In this document: positions 36,950-46,032 of the stretch, piece after piece
How positions within the stretch are numbered: the stretch's first letter is position 1
How the letters are laid out: each line of letters opens with the position of its first letter
Source of the DNA: Tepidibacillus decaturensis
Lineage (GTDB): Bacteria > Bacillota > Bacilli > Tepidibacillales > Tepidibacillaceae
Length of the DNA: 64,000 bases
Direction of reading: 5' to 3'
Assembly: GCF_001561915.1 (NCBI RefSeq)
Contig: NZ_LSKU01000001.1
Coordinates: 233,065 to 297,064 of the forward strand
The notes under the pieces: generated by a model
What the model was told of the DNA's origin: nothing
Database searches by the model: none
The model's input: the letters and a program-made list of their open reading frames with translations, nothing else
Translations under genes and position numbers: made by a program

Positions 36950-37010
36950 AAAAGGTTTTAAGATGGAAAACGATAAATATATATAAAAAGAAAAAAAGGA
37001 GGGAAGTATC

Positions 37011-37355
37011 ATGTCATATCCTTATGACAAGGCTTATGAACTAGCGAGAGTGATTGAAGAAAACGAAAATTATAAGACGGTGAAGGAATTAACAATAAAA
37101 GTGATGTCAAATCCGGAACAGATGAAGTTGATTGAAGAATTTCGCAGGAAACAGTTTGGCATGCAAGAAAAACAACTAAAAGGCTTACCCATTGAACAGC
37201 ATGAGCTTGAAGAGACTAATCAATTATATAAAAACTTAAGTGCAAATCCAGAGATTAAGAAATTACTTGATGCAGAAGAAAGGCTAAGCATGTTATTTGT
37301 AGATATCAATCGAATTTTAACTGAACCATTAGACAAAATTTATAAAAAATCATAG
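37011..37355 (+). CDS. yheA: YlbF family protein YheA
   Basis: A 114-residue all-helical protein of the YlbF/YmcA/YheA family, with [23 protein letters not shown] at the start and [25 protein letters not shown] near the end. Paralogs YlbF and YmcA act with YaaT on RNase Y; YheA itself has no settled role. It sits after yheB exactly as in B. subtilis and is preceded by AAAAGGAGGG. The ytkL gene begins 15 bases downstream. Confidence 0.9.
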   Translation: MSYPYDKAYELARVIEENENYKTVKELTIKVMSNPEQMKLIEEFRRKQFGMQEKQLKGLPIEQHELEETNQLYKNLSANPEIKKLLDAEERLSMLFVDINRILTEPLDKIYKKS

Positions 37356-37369
37356 AAAGGGTGGAAAGA

Positions 37370-38056
37370 ATGGAAATTCGTTATCATGGACATAGTTGTC
37401 TAGAATTAAGGGGACAAAAAGGCTCTCTAATCATTGATCCTTTTATTACGGGAAATACCCATGCAAAAGTTTCTGTAAGTGAAATTAAGGTAGATTATAT
37501 TTATCTTACTCATGGGCATGGAGATCATATTGGCGATGCTGTACAAATAGCTAAAAATAATGATGCTACCATTATTGCCCCCTTTGAACTATCCACTTAC
37601 ATGGGATGGCAAGGTGTGAAGGCCCATCCATTACACATTGGTGGAAGTTTTGCTTTTCCTTTTGGTCGTGTTAAGGCAACCCAAGCATTTCATGGCTCAG
37701 GATTTGTGAATGAAGCGAATCAACAAATCGTCTATCTCGGTATGCCAAGTGGTGTAGTTGTGGAGATGGATGGAAAAAGGATCTATCATGCAGGTGATAC
37801 CGGGCTATTTGGTGATATGAAGTTATTAGAAAACGAACAACTTGATATTGCCTTTCTACCGATTGGAGATAATTTTACGATGGGGCCAGAGGATGCTCTG
37901 CTAGCAGCAGAATGGATTAAAGCGAAAAAGGTGGTACCAATTCATTTTAATACATTCCCAGTCATTCAACAGGATCCAGAGCAGTTCGTTGCTCGCCTAA
38001 AAGCCAAAGGGATGGATAGCGAAGTCATACCAATGAATCAGTGGATAAAGCTTTAG
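37370..38056 (+). CDS. ytkL: UPF0173 metal-dependent hydrolase YtkL
   Basis: A 228-residue metallo-beta-lactamase-fold hydrolase. The metal motif [10 protein letters not shown] lies near residue 48, with the later ligands in FHGSGFV near 108, [10 protein letters not shown] near 140 and PIHFNTFP near 190. The family is widespread; the substrate is unknown. ATG at 37370 follows AAAGGGTGG; a GTG three codons earlier is inside the ribosome site. The gene opens the ytkL-ytpI-ytoI segment in the same order as other Bacillales. Confidence 0.9.
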   Translation: MEIRYHGHSCLELRGQKGSLIIDPFITGNTHAKVSVSEIKVDYIYLTHGHGDHIGDAVQIAKNNDATIIAPFELSTYMGWQGVKAHPLHIGGSFAFPFGRVKATQAFHGSGFVNEANQQIVYLGMPSGVVVEMDGKRIYHAGDTGLFGDMKLLENEQLDIAFLPIGDNFTMGPEDALLAAEWIKAKKVVPIHFNTFPVIQQDPEQFVARLKAKGMDSEVIPMNQWIKL

Positions 38057-38104
38057 TTCTTTTTTACCATCTTTGGACATACATTGGATGTGGGAGGGAT
38101 TAAA

Positions 38105-38383
38105 ATGAAAATATTTAAAACGATTATTTATCTCATTCTCACATTAGCTGTTATTTTTTACGCGATTCCAAGGGTTCCCTTATTTGATTCGTCTAGTTTG
38201 GCAAAAGCCTTTAGTATCGTTTGGTTCTTCTTTGCATTACTCATTCTAGGTTCCCATTTAGACCATTTGCTAGGATTAGATGAGGAGAAAAGAATACGCT
38301 TAGCACACTTAGAAAAGGTTCGGCTTTGGAGAAAAGAACAACATTTCTTACAATCTTCTAAAAGGCATTACGAAAAAGCGTAA
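38105..38383 (+). CDS. ytpI: YtpI-like small membrane protein
   Basis: 92 residues with two hydrophobic segments (TIIYLILTLAVIFYAIP and AFSIVWFFFALLILGSHLDHLLG) and a basic C-terminal tail (LEKVRLWRKEQ). The position between ytkL and ytoI and the two-helix plan match YtpI of B. subtilis; no function is known. ATG at 38105 is preceded by GGGAGGG. Its last codons form one arm of the terminator at 38360-38391. Confidence 0.65.
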   Translation: MKIFKTIIYLILTLAVIFYAIPRVPLFDSSSLAKAFSIVWFFFALLILGSHLDHLLGLDEEKRIRLAHLEKVRLWRKEQHFLQSSKRHYEKA

Positions 38384-38391
38384 TGCCTTTT
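38360..38391 (+). terminator. Intrinsic terminator overlapping the ytpI stop
   Basis: AAAAGGCATTAC pairs with GTAATGCCTTTT, a 12-bp stem with an 8-base loop, followed by TTTTGT. Confidence 0.8.
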
Positions 38392-38493
38392 GTCTTCATT
38401 GAATCCAAATCATTCTTTTTGTTATAATTGATTATAACAGAAATGATAGCTGATGTTAGAACAGCTATTTTTAAGAAAGTTTGGGTGAAAAAA

Positions 38494-39807
38494 TTGACGA
38501 CAAAACATGAACAGATTCTAAGATATATTGAAGAACTTCCAGTAGGGACAAAAATTTCTGTACGACAGATGGCAAAAGAACTAGAAGTTAGTGAAGGAAC
38601 TGCCTATCGGGCAATTAAAGAGGCAGAAAATCAAGGATATGTAAGTACGATTGAACGGGTTGGGACAGTAAGGATCGAAATGAAACAAAAAGCAAATATA
38701 GAAAAGTTAACTTTTGCCGAAGTGGTTAATATTGTGGATGGCCAGATTTTAGGAGGTAGGGGAGGCTTACATAAAACCCTAAATAAGTTTGTGATTGGCG
38801 CGATGAAATTAGAGGATATGATGAAATATGTTGATCCTGGCAACCTATTGATTGTAGGTAACCGGGTTCAAGCACATAAACTCACATTAAAACAAGGAGC
38901 AGCTGTTCTTATTACTGGCGGATTTGATACAAGCGAAGAGGTTAAAGAGTTGGCAGATGAAATGGAATTACCGATTATTTCATCAAGCTATGATACCTTC
39001 ACTGTCGCTTCTTTGATCAATCGCGCAATTTATGATCGTTTAATTAAAAAAGAGATTGTCATGGTGGAAGATATTATTCCTGAACAGGCTGAAGTGACTT
39101 ACTTGAATGATGATCAGACGGTTGGTGATTGGCAACGTTTAGTTGAGAAAACCCATCATAGTCGTTTTCCTGTTGTAGATCATCAATTAAAATTAGTAGG
39201 AATTGTCACGCCAAAGGATATTGTGGGGAAGGAATCTTCAGTCCCCATTGATAAAGTGATGACCAAAAACCCAATCTCTGTTACAGCAAAAACCTCTGTT
39301 GCTTCAGCAGCCCATATGATGGTTTGGGAAGGTATCGAGTTGCTACCAGTCGTAGATACTTACCGTCGTCTGATTGGAGTGATTAGTCGTCAAGATGTGA
39401 TTAAGGGTTTACAGTATATTCAAAAACAGCCGCAAATTGGAGAAAAGATTGATGACTTGGTGAATAAACAATTTGAGGAACGTAAAATAGAAGATGGCTC
39501 GATTATCTTTGTTGGAGAAGTAAATCCGCAAATGACAAACCAGTTGGGGGCATTATCAAGCGGACCCCTTATTAGCCTGATTACAGAAGCAGCTCATCGT
39601 GTATTAAGGCACCATAAAAAAGGAGATCTTGTCCCTGAAAATTTAATGATCTATTTTGTAAAACCTGTGCAAATCGAAAGTGAGATCGAAATACGACCTA
39701 AAGTGATCGAAGTTAGCCGTAAATTTGGGAAGGTCGATGTAGAAGTCTATCATAAGAACCAATTGGTGAGTAAGGCCATGATTACTTCTCAAGTATTAGA
39801 ACGTTAA
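38494..39807 (+). CDS. ytoI: YtoI: HTH-DRTGG-CBS-hotdog domain protein
   Basis: A 437-residue multidomain protein: N-terminal winged helix (TKHEQILRYIEELPVG, then SVRQMAKELEVSEGTAYRAIKEAE), a DRTGG domain (ITEGF-like AAVLITGGFDTSEEV near 150), two CBS repeats (SRFPVVDHQLKLVGIVTPKDI and ELLPVVDTYRRLIGVISRQDV), and a C-terminal hotdog thioesterase-like domain (YFVKPVQIESEIEIRPKVIEVSRKFGKVDVEVY). CBS domains usually bind adenine nucleotides, so it may sense energy state; the target is unknown. TTG at 38494 behind TTGGGTG gives the family N-terminus; the frame is open 22 codons further upstream. Confidence 0.88.
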   Translation: MTTKHEQILRYIEELPVGTKISVRQMAKELEVSEGTAYRAIKEAENQGYVSTIERVGTVRIEMKQKANIEKLTFAEVVNIVDGQILGGRGGLHKTLNKFVIGAMKLEDMMKYVDPGNLLIVGNRVQAHKLTLKQGAAVLITGGFDTSEEVKELADEMELPIISSSYDTFTVASLINRAIYDRLIKKEIVMVEDIIPEQAEVTYLNDDQTVGDWQRLVEKTHHSRFPVVDHQLKLVGIVTPKDIVGKESSVPIDKVMTKNPISVTAKTSVASAAHMMVWEGIELLPVVDTYRRLIGVISRQDVIKGLQYIQKQPQIGEKIDDLVNKQFEERKIEDGSIIFVGEVNPQMTNQLGALSSGPLISLITEAAHRVLRHHKKGDLVPENLMIYFVKPVQIESEIEIRPKVIEVSRKFGKVDVEVYHKNQLVSKAMITSQVLER

Positions 39808-39817
39808 CCATCAAGAT

Positions 39818-39850
39818 AACCCGACATTTCATAGGAAGAGATGTCGGGTT
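39818..39850. terminator. Terminator between ytoI and a convergent small gene
   Basis: AACCCGACAT pairs with ATGTCGGGTT, suited to both directions. Confidence 0.75.
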
Positions 39851-39871
39851 TATTAGGTAGATTCTTTTTTG

Positions 39872-40060
39872 CTATTCATCGGCTTTGACGGGAATAAACC
39901 AGCAACCTTTTTCTGTTTCATCAATATGAACAGAAATATTTTCTTCTTCTAACATTTTTTTAACTAATGAGATGACCTCTTGTGTTTCAGCAAACGCAGA
40001 GAAACCATTTTTAATTTCTGCTACCTTTCCCCTAGCAATCTCTTTGCGATTTATTACCAT
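39872..40060 (-). CDS. Small conserved-looking protein of unknown function
   Basis: 62 residues beginning MVINRKEIARGKVAEIKNG, acidic and Lys-rich, ending CWFIPVKADE. It has a strong ribosome site (AAAGGAGGG, 7 bases upstream of the ATG at 40060) and a terminator beyond its 3' end. It resembles no family I can name with certainty. Many Bacillales carry a similar-sized unnamed gene between ytoI and ytrI, so it may be part of that conserved neighbourhood; nrnA, often here, is absent. The open frame extends 36 codons upstream without a ribosome site. Confidence 0.6.
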   Translation of the reverse strand: MVINRKEIARGKVAEIKNGFSAFAETQEVISLVKKMLEEENISVHIDETEKGCWFIPVKADE

Positions 40061-40090
40061 TTCTTTTCCCTCCTTTTTAATCATTAAAGA

Positions 40091-40170
40091 AAGTACTACT
40101 TTCTTTTCATTATCATAATGGGACCCCACAAAAGAAATCAGAATAACACTTATACCTATTTTACACAAGG
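40091..40170 (+). repeat. Hairpin repeat family B, copy 2 (degenerate)
   Basis: The head and left arm (AAGTACTACTTTCTTTTCAT..., then GGGACCCCACAAAAG) align with the copy at 1433 with few differences, but the right arm of the hairpin is lost. A following TTTTACACA segment also matches the sequence after copy 1. Confidence 0.5.
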
Positions 40171-40210
40171 TTAAACGTTTTTGCGACCTACAAAGTAAAA
40201 TTTCACAGGA

Positions 40211-40692
40211 TTATGAATCTTGTTCATGGGCAGATAGCCAGATCTCTGTCGTCGATTGAATATATATAATCTTTACCTTGACTAAAAAAGTTTTATCCTT
40301 TGTTTTGAATGATTTATTATTTAGCAGCTGGTAGATAAATTCAGGATTTTTTCCTACCTCTATTACATTCTTACCTACAAGAAAACGAATTTCAGCCGTT
40401 AATGTTTCCAACAAGGCGGTTTCGTCGAATGGATCTAACTTATTTTCAATATGGAAAGTAACGATCCTTATCAATTGGTTTTGTTTTCGTTCTTTTTTTC
40501 TTGTTCTAAACTACTGATATATAATTTGTTATCATTCAATTCTTTTTGCAACTGAGCATTTTTAATATGAAGTTGGTCTAATTGGTTGCCATGTAAAAAT
40601 AATGCAATGAACATACCAAAGTAAATTCCCATCATAAAAAATAACAAAGTGCGGATCAATGGTTTATGAAGGACCCAGGAAATATATCTCAT
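40211..40692 (-). pseudogene. ytrI: Sporulation membrane protein YtrI, frameshifted
   Basis: The first part (from 40692) has an N-terminal membrane helix (TLLFFMMGIYFGMFIALFLHG) and a coiled coil (LHIKNAQLQKELNDNKLYISSLEQEKK). It then stops after 73 codons. Adding one A to the seven-A run at 40493-40499 joins it to RIVTFHIENKLDPFDETALL and the rest, ending at 40211, for a 160-residue protein close to the length of YtrI. It overlaps ytrH upstream by 4 bases, as in other Bacillales. YtrI and YtrH are sporulation proteins of unknown mechanism located beside dnaE. Confidence 0.75.
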
Positions 40693-41021
40693 GATGTAAT
40701 ATCCCCTTTTGCTAACAAAACGATGACTAATTTTCCTGAGTAGGCACCTGCTAATCCCATAATAATATAGATGATTTGTTTCATCATCGGTGATAAGTCC
40801 CCACCCAGTACACCTGTTTCAAGTATTTTAAATGAATCAAACGTTCCTCCAAGAGCAACAACTAGTGCCCAAATACGCAATTTATCTGACAAGTCTATCA
40901 TGGTATGGATCGGAGGCTGTTTTGTAAATAATGCGCCTAATCCGCCAAAAAGAGAACCTCCAATCATGACGCCAAAGGCAACAAAATAATTCATAAAGAG
41001 ATTTCTGATAAATTCTTGCAT
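40689..41021 (-). CDS. ytrH: Sporulation protein YtrH
   Basis: A 110-residue membrane protein with about three hydrophobic segments (YFVAFGVMIGGSLFGGLGALF, LRIWALVVALGGTFDSF, IIYIIMGLAGAYSGKLVIVLLA). These blocks and the divergent position upstream of dnaE are those of YtrH, a sigma-E-dependent protein required for efficient sporulation in B. subtilis. A GAGGGGATTAAG ribosome site precedes the ATG. A short family A repeat lies just upstream and may have replaced part of the promoter region. Confidence 0.88.
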   Translation of the reverse strand: MQEFIRNLFMNYFVAFGVMIGGSLFGGLGALFTKQPPIHTMIDLSDKLRIWALVVALGGTFDSFKILETGVLGGDLSPMMKQIIYIIMGLAGAYSGKLVIVLLAKGDITS

Positions 41022-41056
41022 CTTAATCCCCTCTAACCTATAATCATTTTTTTTTA

Positions 41057-41077
41057 CCGCGTTAGAATATACAAACC
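41057..41077 (+). repeat. Short derivative of repeat family A (S3)
   Basis: CCGCGTTAGAATATACAAACC matches the terminal 20 or so bases of the family A right end. It lies between divergent ytrH and dnaE, again in plus orientation. Confidence 0.5.
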
Positions 41078-41208
41078 TTTTTATACTTAAACTTATGGAA
41101 AAAACCTTAAGAACATGAATGAAAAACGTAGTGTATAAAACATAGGCTACCTTGACGAAAAAGGTATAATAGGAATGATTAGAAGTTTTTTATGAAGGAG
41201 AAATTACG

Positions 41209-44200
41209 ATGGTAGAAATGGTGGAATTCGTCCATCTTCATGTACATACAGAATACAGCTTATTAAATGGAGCTTGTCGAATTGAGCCGCTAGTAAATAA
41301 GGCAAAAGACTTAGGGATGACTTCTTTAGCCATTACCGATCATAGCGGTATGTATGGTGTGATTCCTTTTTATAAAGCATGTCAAACTGCTGGGATCAAA
41401 CCAATTATCGGTGTAGAAATCTTAGTGAACGGCTTCCCGCTTGTACTTCTTGCTGAAAATAATCTAGGGTACCAGCATTTAATGAAACTTGTTTCTATTT
41501 CTCATCTAGAATCTTCATCTTTTCAACCCACTATCGATAAGAAAGCATTGCAACAGTATCATGAAGGAATCATCGCTTTAAGTGGTGGATTAACTAGTGA
41601 AATTAGTCAATATTTGGTTCAACAACAATATAAAAAAGCACTGGAAACTGCACTTGAATATCAAAAATTGTTGGGTACCGATCACTTCTACTTAGAAATA
41701 CAGAATCATGGATTACCTGAACAAAAACAAGTGAATCCTTTATTCATTCAGTTAAGTGAAGAAACGGGAATCCCATTGGTTGCAACAAATAACGTACATT
41801 ATATTGAGAAAGAAGATGCATTGATACAAGAAGTATTAGAAGCGATTGGAGCAGGGCATACATTAGATCAATCAGAGCAGGCAAAACTTCCTACAAAGGA
41901 ATTTTATTTAAAAGATCAAGAAAAGATGAACCAGCTATTTGCAACTGTAAAAGGTGCGGTTGAAAATACAGTTCATATTGCCAATCGATGTGATGTAACG
42001 ATCGAATTTCATCAATTGGCTTTACCAAAATTCCCTTTACCATCTTCTATTCGTGCAGAAGAATATTTAAAAGCGTTGGCACAAAAAGGATTACAAAAAA
42101 GGTATAAGCAGATTACTGATCAGCTACAAAAACGATTAATGAAAGAATTAGCGGTCATTGAAAAAATGGGATTTGCCGATTATTTTTTAATCGTTTGGGA
42201 TTATATGAAATTTGCCCATCAACAGGGAATTATGACAGGACCTGGGAGAGGATCAGCTGCAGGAAGCTTGGTTGCGTATGTCCTTGGGATCACAAATGTT
42301 GATCCGATAAAGTATGGGTTATTATTTGAACGTTTTTTAAACCCTGAACGAGTAAGTATGCCAGATATAGATATTGATTTTAATTATGAGAGACGTGACG
42401 AGGTGATCCAATACGTTTCAAAAAAATATGGACATGACCGAGTTGCACAGATTATTACGTTTGGTACATTTGCTGCAAAAGCAGCGATTCGCGATGTGGG
42501 TAGGGTATTAAATATTCCTTATATCGAAGTGGATAAAGTGGCCAAATTAATTCCTTCCCAATTGGGGATTACGTTGGAGCAAGCATTGACAGAAGTTGAT
42601 GAATTAAGAGAGCTTTATCAGAAAAATGAACGAATGAGGGAATTGATCCAGATTGCTATGAAAATTGAGGGAATGCCAAGGCACCATTCTACCCATGCAG
42701 CTGGAGTTGTCATTGCTGACCAAACATTAACGGTATATACCCCTTTACAAAAGGGGCAAGAGAAGGTTTCCTTAACCCAATATCCAATGGGAATCTTAGA
42801 ACAACTAGGCATGTTAAAAATGGATTTTTTGGGATTGAAAAATCTCACGATTATCGAAAAAACATTGGCTTGGATCAAAAAATCAAGAAATAAACAAATT
42901 CAATTGCATCATTTAGATGATTCAGATCCATTAACCTATCAATTGTTGAGTCAGGGACATACAAAAGGGGTGTTTCAATTAGAATCACCTGGAGTAACTA
43001 AAGTGTTAAAAGAGCTAAAACCTAGCCATTTTGAAGATATTGTAGCGATTTTAGCTTTATACCGCCCTGGCCCAATGGAATCTATTCCAGACTATATTCA
43101 GGCAAAACATGGTAAAAAGACCGTTCAATACCCAGACCAAAGTTTAGAGCCGATTTTAAAAGATACCTATGGAATCATCGTCTATCAAGAACAGATCATG
43201 CAAATTGCATCGAAAATGGCTGGTTTTAGTCTAGGTGAAGCTGATTTGCTTCGAAGGGCTGTAAGTAAAAAGAAAAGGGAGATTTTATTAGAAGAAAGAA
43301 ATCACTTTGTTCATGGTGCCATTCAAAACGGAATTGAAGAGAAAAAAGCAAATGAAGTATATGATTTGATCGTTCGCTTTGCAGACTATGGTTTTAATCG
43401 ATCCCATGCAGTTGCTTATGGTGTGCTTGCTTTTCAAACCGCATATTTAAAGGCACACTATCCAGTAGAATTCATGACAGCCCTTCTCTCTGAATCGATG
43501 GGTAATCAAGATAAAATAGCAGAGTATACGGATGAATGCAGGAAAATGGGGATTGAAATTTTGCCTCCAGATCTTTTGCAAAGTGATGCTAGCTTTACTG
43601 TCCAGGATGGGAAGATTCGATTTGGTCTAGCAGCCATTAAAAATATTGGTATCCAAGTGATTGAATCGATCATTCTACTACGTCAAAAACATTCGACTTT
43701 TTCTTCACTTTTCGATTTTTGTATGAAGGCTGATTCTAAGGTGTGTAATAAAAAAACGTTAGAATCGCTTATTTTAAGCGGTGCATTAGATCGATTTGGG
43801 ATTCATCGGGCAAAACTGATGGCTAATTTGGATGATTTGATCGAAAGGGTTCAAAAAAAGAAGAAATTACAGGAAGATTTGCAAATTCATTTGTTTGCAG
43901 ATTTAGAAGTAGGTACAAAAGAAGAGGATTTTGATTGGTTTGAGGTTCCACCCTTTTTAGAACAGGAACAATTACAAAAGGAAAAAGCAGTTTTAGGCAT
44001 TTACGTATCAGCACATCCTCTTAGTGCCTTTAAAGAGATTCTAAATGAATACACTACACATTCTTACGATGTGCTGGTTCAGCTTAGCGAAGGAACCTCT
44101 GTTGTAATCGGAGGATTGTTAAATGATCTAAAGCTGATCTTGACAAAAAAGGGGCAACAAATGGCTTTTGGCCAAATAGAGGTTGATTCAAATCTGTTAG

Positions 44201-44628
44201 AATTAGTGATATTTCCTAAAGTTTATGCTACCTATCGGAATCAATTAGTAAAGGATGAGGGAATTCTTGTTCAAGGAAAAGTTCAACATCAAGAGCAACG
44301 AACAAAACTGATTGTAGAAAAAATTACTTTATTGTCCCAAGTAAAAGAAAAAAGAAACATAAAAAAACAGTCAAATCATAAACATAAAACAAGCCCTAGA
44401 ATGGTGATTAAAATTAGTGAAGCTAATGAAAACAGTAAAACTCTAAACCAATTGAAACAAGTCTTAGCAGACAACTCTGGAACCATACCAGTCATCCTCT
44501 TTTATGAAAAAAATAAAAAAACACGACAGCTAGCGAAGGAATACTGGGTAGAGGGAAGACCATCATTATTCCAAACCATTGAAGAAATATTAGGTAAAAA
44601 CTCTTTTGTTATGCAGGAAAAACTTTAA
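41209..44628 (+). CDS. dnaE: DNA polymerase III alpha subunit, DnaE type
   Basis: A 1139-residue C-family polymerase without an internal proofreading exonuclease, as in Bacillus DnaE. Domains in order: PHP (FVHLHVHTEYSLLNGACRI at residue 5), palm with the catalytic acids in GPGRGSAAGSLVAYVLGI near 345 and PDIDIDFNYERRDEVI near 385, fingers (LALYRPGPMESIPDYI near 620 and VSKKKREILLEER near 690), tandem HhH region, and a C-terminal OB domain from about residue 960. In Bacillus, DnaE extends RNA primers before PolC takes over. ATG at 41209 follows AAGGAGAAAT. It is the conserved anchor next to ytrH and the malic enzyme. Confidence 0.96.
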   Translation: MVEMVEFVHLHVHTEYSLLNGACRIEPLVNKAKDLGMTSLAITDHSGMYGVIPFYKACQTAGIKPIIGVEILVNGFPLVLLAENNLGYQHLMKLVSISHLESSSFQPTIDKKALQQYHEGIIALSGGLTSEISQYLVQQQYKKALETALEYQKLLGTDHFYLEIQNHGLPEQKQVNPLFIQLSEETGIPLVATNNVHYIEKEDALIQEVLEAIGAGHTLDQSEQAKLPTKEFYLKDQEKMNQLFATVKGAVENTVHIANRCDVTIEFHQLALPKFPLPSSIRAEEYLKALAQKGLQKRYKQITDQLQKRLMKELAVIEKMGFADYFLIVWDYMKFAHQQGIMTGPGRGSAAGSLVAYVLGITNVDPIKYGLLFERFLNPERVSMPDIDIDFNYERRDEVIQYVSKKYGHDRVAQIITFGTFAAKAAIRDVGRVLNIPYIEVDKVAKLIPSQLGITLEQALTEVDELRELYQKNERMRELIQIAMKIEGMPRHHSTHAAGVVIADQTLTVYTPLQKGQEKVSLTQYPMGILEQLGMLKMDFLGLKNLTIIEKTLAWIKKSRNKQIQLHHLDDSDPLTYQLLSQGHTKGVFQLESPGVTKVLKELKPSHFEDIVAILALYRPGPMESIPDYIQAKHGKKTVQYPDQSLEPILKDTYGIIVYQEQIMQIASKMAGFSLGEADLLRRAVSKKKREILLEERNHFVHGAIQNGIEEKKANEVYDLIVRFADYGFNRSHAVAYGVLAFQTAYLKAHYPVEFMTALLSESMGNQDKIAEYTDECRKMGIEILPPDLLQSDASFTVQDGKIRFGLAAIKNIGIQVIESIILLRQKHSTFSSLFDFCMKADSKVCNKKTLESLILSGALDRFGIHRAKLMANLDDLIERVQKKKKLQEDLQIHLFADLEVGTKEEDFDWFEVPPFLEQEQLQKEKAVLGIYVSAHPLSAFKEILNEYTTHSYDVLVQLSEGTSVVIGGLLNDLKLILTKKGQQMAFGQIEVDSNLLELVIFPKVYATYRNQLVKDEGILVQGKVQHQEQRTKLIVEKITLLSQVKEKRNIKKQSNHKHKTSPRMVIKISEANENSKTLNQLKQVLADNSGTIPVILFYEKNKKTRQLAKEYWVEGRPSLFQTIEEILGKNSFVMQEKL

Positions 44629-44678
44629 TAAAATTGTGAAAAAATTAGAATTTAGTTTTATATCCTAATATCTTTTGA

Positions 44679-44701
44679 TATAATGGTGGTGGTCAGACCA
44701 C
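44679..44701 (+). promoter_or_regulatory. Promoter -10 and FadR-type operator of the malic enzyme-GntR operon
   Basis: TATAAT at 44679-44684 is followed at 44689-44701 by GTGGTCAGACCAC, a 13-bp palindrome containing TGGTCAGACCA. TGGT-N3-ACCA is the site type of FadR-subfamily GntR repressors such as FadR and PdhR. The operator covers the expected transcription start, and a FadR-subfamily gene is encoded second in the unit, so autoregulation is likely. Confidence 0.65.
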
Positions 44702-44751
44702 TTCCTAGTTTTTAGCAACCATCTAAATTATAATCGGGGAGATGAATATCT

Positions 44752-45984
44752 GTGTCTACATTGAAAGAAGAAGCATTAAAAATGCATCGCGAAAACCAAG
44801 GAAAACTTGAAGTGCATGGAAAAGTTGCTTTGGCAAATTCCCATGACTTAAGTTTGGCTTATTCGCCTGGGGTTGCTGAACCATGTATGGCTATTCATGA
44901 TGACAAAGAAAAAGCTTACGATTACACCATGAAGGGGAATTTTGTTGCTGTTGTATCTGATGGAACAGCAGTATTAGGGCTTGGACATATTGGTCCTGAA
45001 GCTGCACTACCAGTAATGGAAGGCAAATCCGTATTGTTTAAAAACTTTGCAGGTGTTGATGCTTTTCCAATCTGTCTTAACACGACAGATGTGGATAAAA
45101 TTGTAGAAACAGTTAAATTATTAGAACCTACTTTTGGTGGTGTAAACTTAGAGGATATTGCTGCTCCAAATTGTTTTATCATTGAAGAAAGACTAAAAAA
45201 GGAATTAAACATTCCTGTTTTTCATGACGATCAGCATGGAACAGCAATTGTAACTTTGGCTGGACTCATCAATGCTCTTAAATTGGTTAACAAAAAAATG
45301 GAAGAAATAAAAGTCGTTGCAAATGGAGCAGGGGCTGCAGGTATTGCCATTATCAAATTATTAATGAGTATGGGTGTAAAGAACGTGATTATGTGCGATA
45401 CCAAAGGAATTATTTATGAAGGTCGCCCTAATGGGATGAATCCTGTGAAAGAACAAATCGCAAAAATTACAAATCATGAGAAAATCCAAGGTTCATTAGT
45501 AGATGCGCTTAAGGGGGCAGATGTTTTTATTGGGGTATCTGTCGCAGGTGCAGTTACTCAGGATATGGTAAGATCCATGAATCAAGATGCAATCATTTTC
45601 GCTATGGCAAACCCAGTTCCAGAAATTTTCCCAAATGAGGCAAAAGAAGCAGGGGCAAGAATTGTAGGAACTGGTCGATCTGATTTACCAAACCAAGTGA
45701 ATAATGTATCCGCTTTCCCGGGTATTTTTAGAGGGGCGCTAGATGTTCGAGCTAAAGAGATTAACGAGGAAATGAAGATTGCAGCCGCTTATGCAATTGC
45801 TAACTTGATTGAAGAAAATGAACTTCATGACGATTATGTGATTCCAGATGCTTTCGATCCTCGCGTAGCACCAAAAGTTGCAGCTGCTGTTGCTAAAGCA
45901 GCGATGGACTCAGGAGTTGCTAGAATCACTGTGGATCCTCAAGAAATTGAAGAAAAAACAAAAAGATTAGCTGTAATTAAATAG
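44752..45984 (+). CDS. NAD(P)-dependent malic enzyme
   Basis: The enzyme decarboxylates malate to pyruvate and CO2. The 410-residue short bacterial form shows SLAYSPGVAEPC near residue 35 with the catalytic Tyr, NLEDIAAPNCF near 130 with a metal-ligand region, FHDDQHGTAIVTLAGL near 160, and the dinucleotide site VVANGAGAAGIAI near 188. The C-terminal phosphotransacetylase domain of long forms is absent. The position after dnaE equals that of ytsJ in B. subtilis. Translation starts with GTG behind GGGGAG. A FadR-type regulator follows after 48 bases. Confidence 0.93.
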   Translation: MSTLKEEALKMHRENQGKLEVHGKVALANSHDLSLAYSPGVAEPCMAIHDDKEKAYDYTMKGNFVAVVSDGTAVLGLGHIGPEAALPVMEGKSVLFKNFAGVDAFPICLNTTDVDKIVETVKLLEPTFGGVNLEDIAAPNCFIIEERLKKELNIPVFHDDQHGTAIVTLAGLINALKLVNKKMEEIKVVANGAGAAGIAIIKLLMSMGVKNVIMCDTKGIIYEGRPNGMNPVKEQIAKITNHEKIQGSLVDALKGADVFIGVSVAGAVTQDMVRSMNQDAIIFAMANPVPEIFPNEAKEAGARIVGTGRSDLPNQVNNVSAFPGIFRGALDVRAKEINEEMKIAAAYAIANLIEENELHDDYVIPDAFDPRVAPKVAAAVAKAAMDSGVARITVDPQEIEEKTKRLAVIK

Positions 45985-46032
45985 TTGTAGGATAAGTTGA
46001 TGAGATGGTTTTGAGATAGGAGAGGTGGCTTA

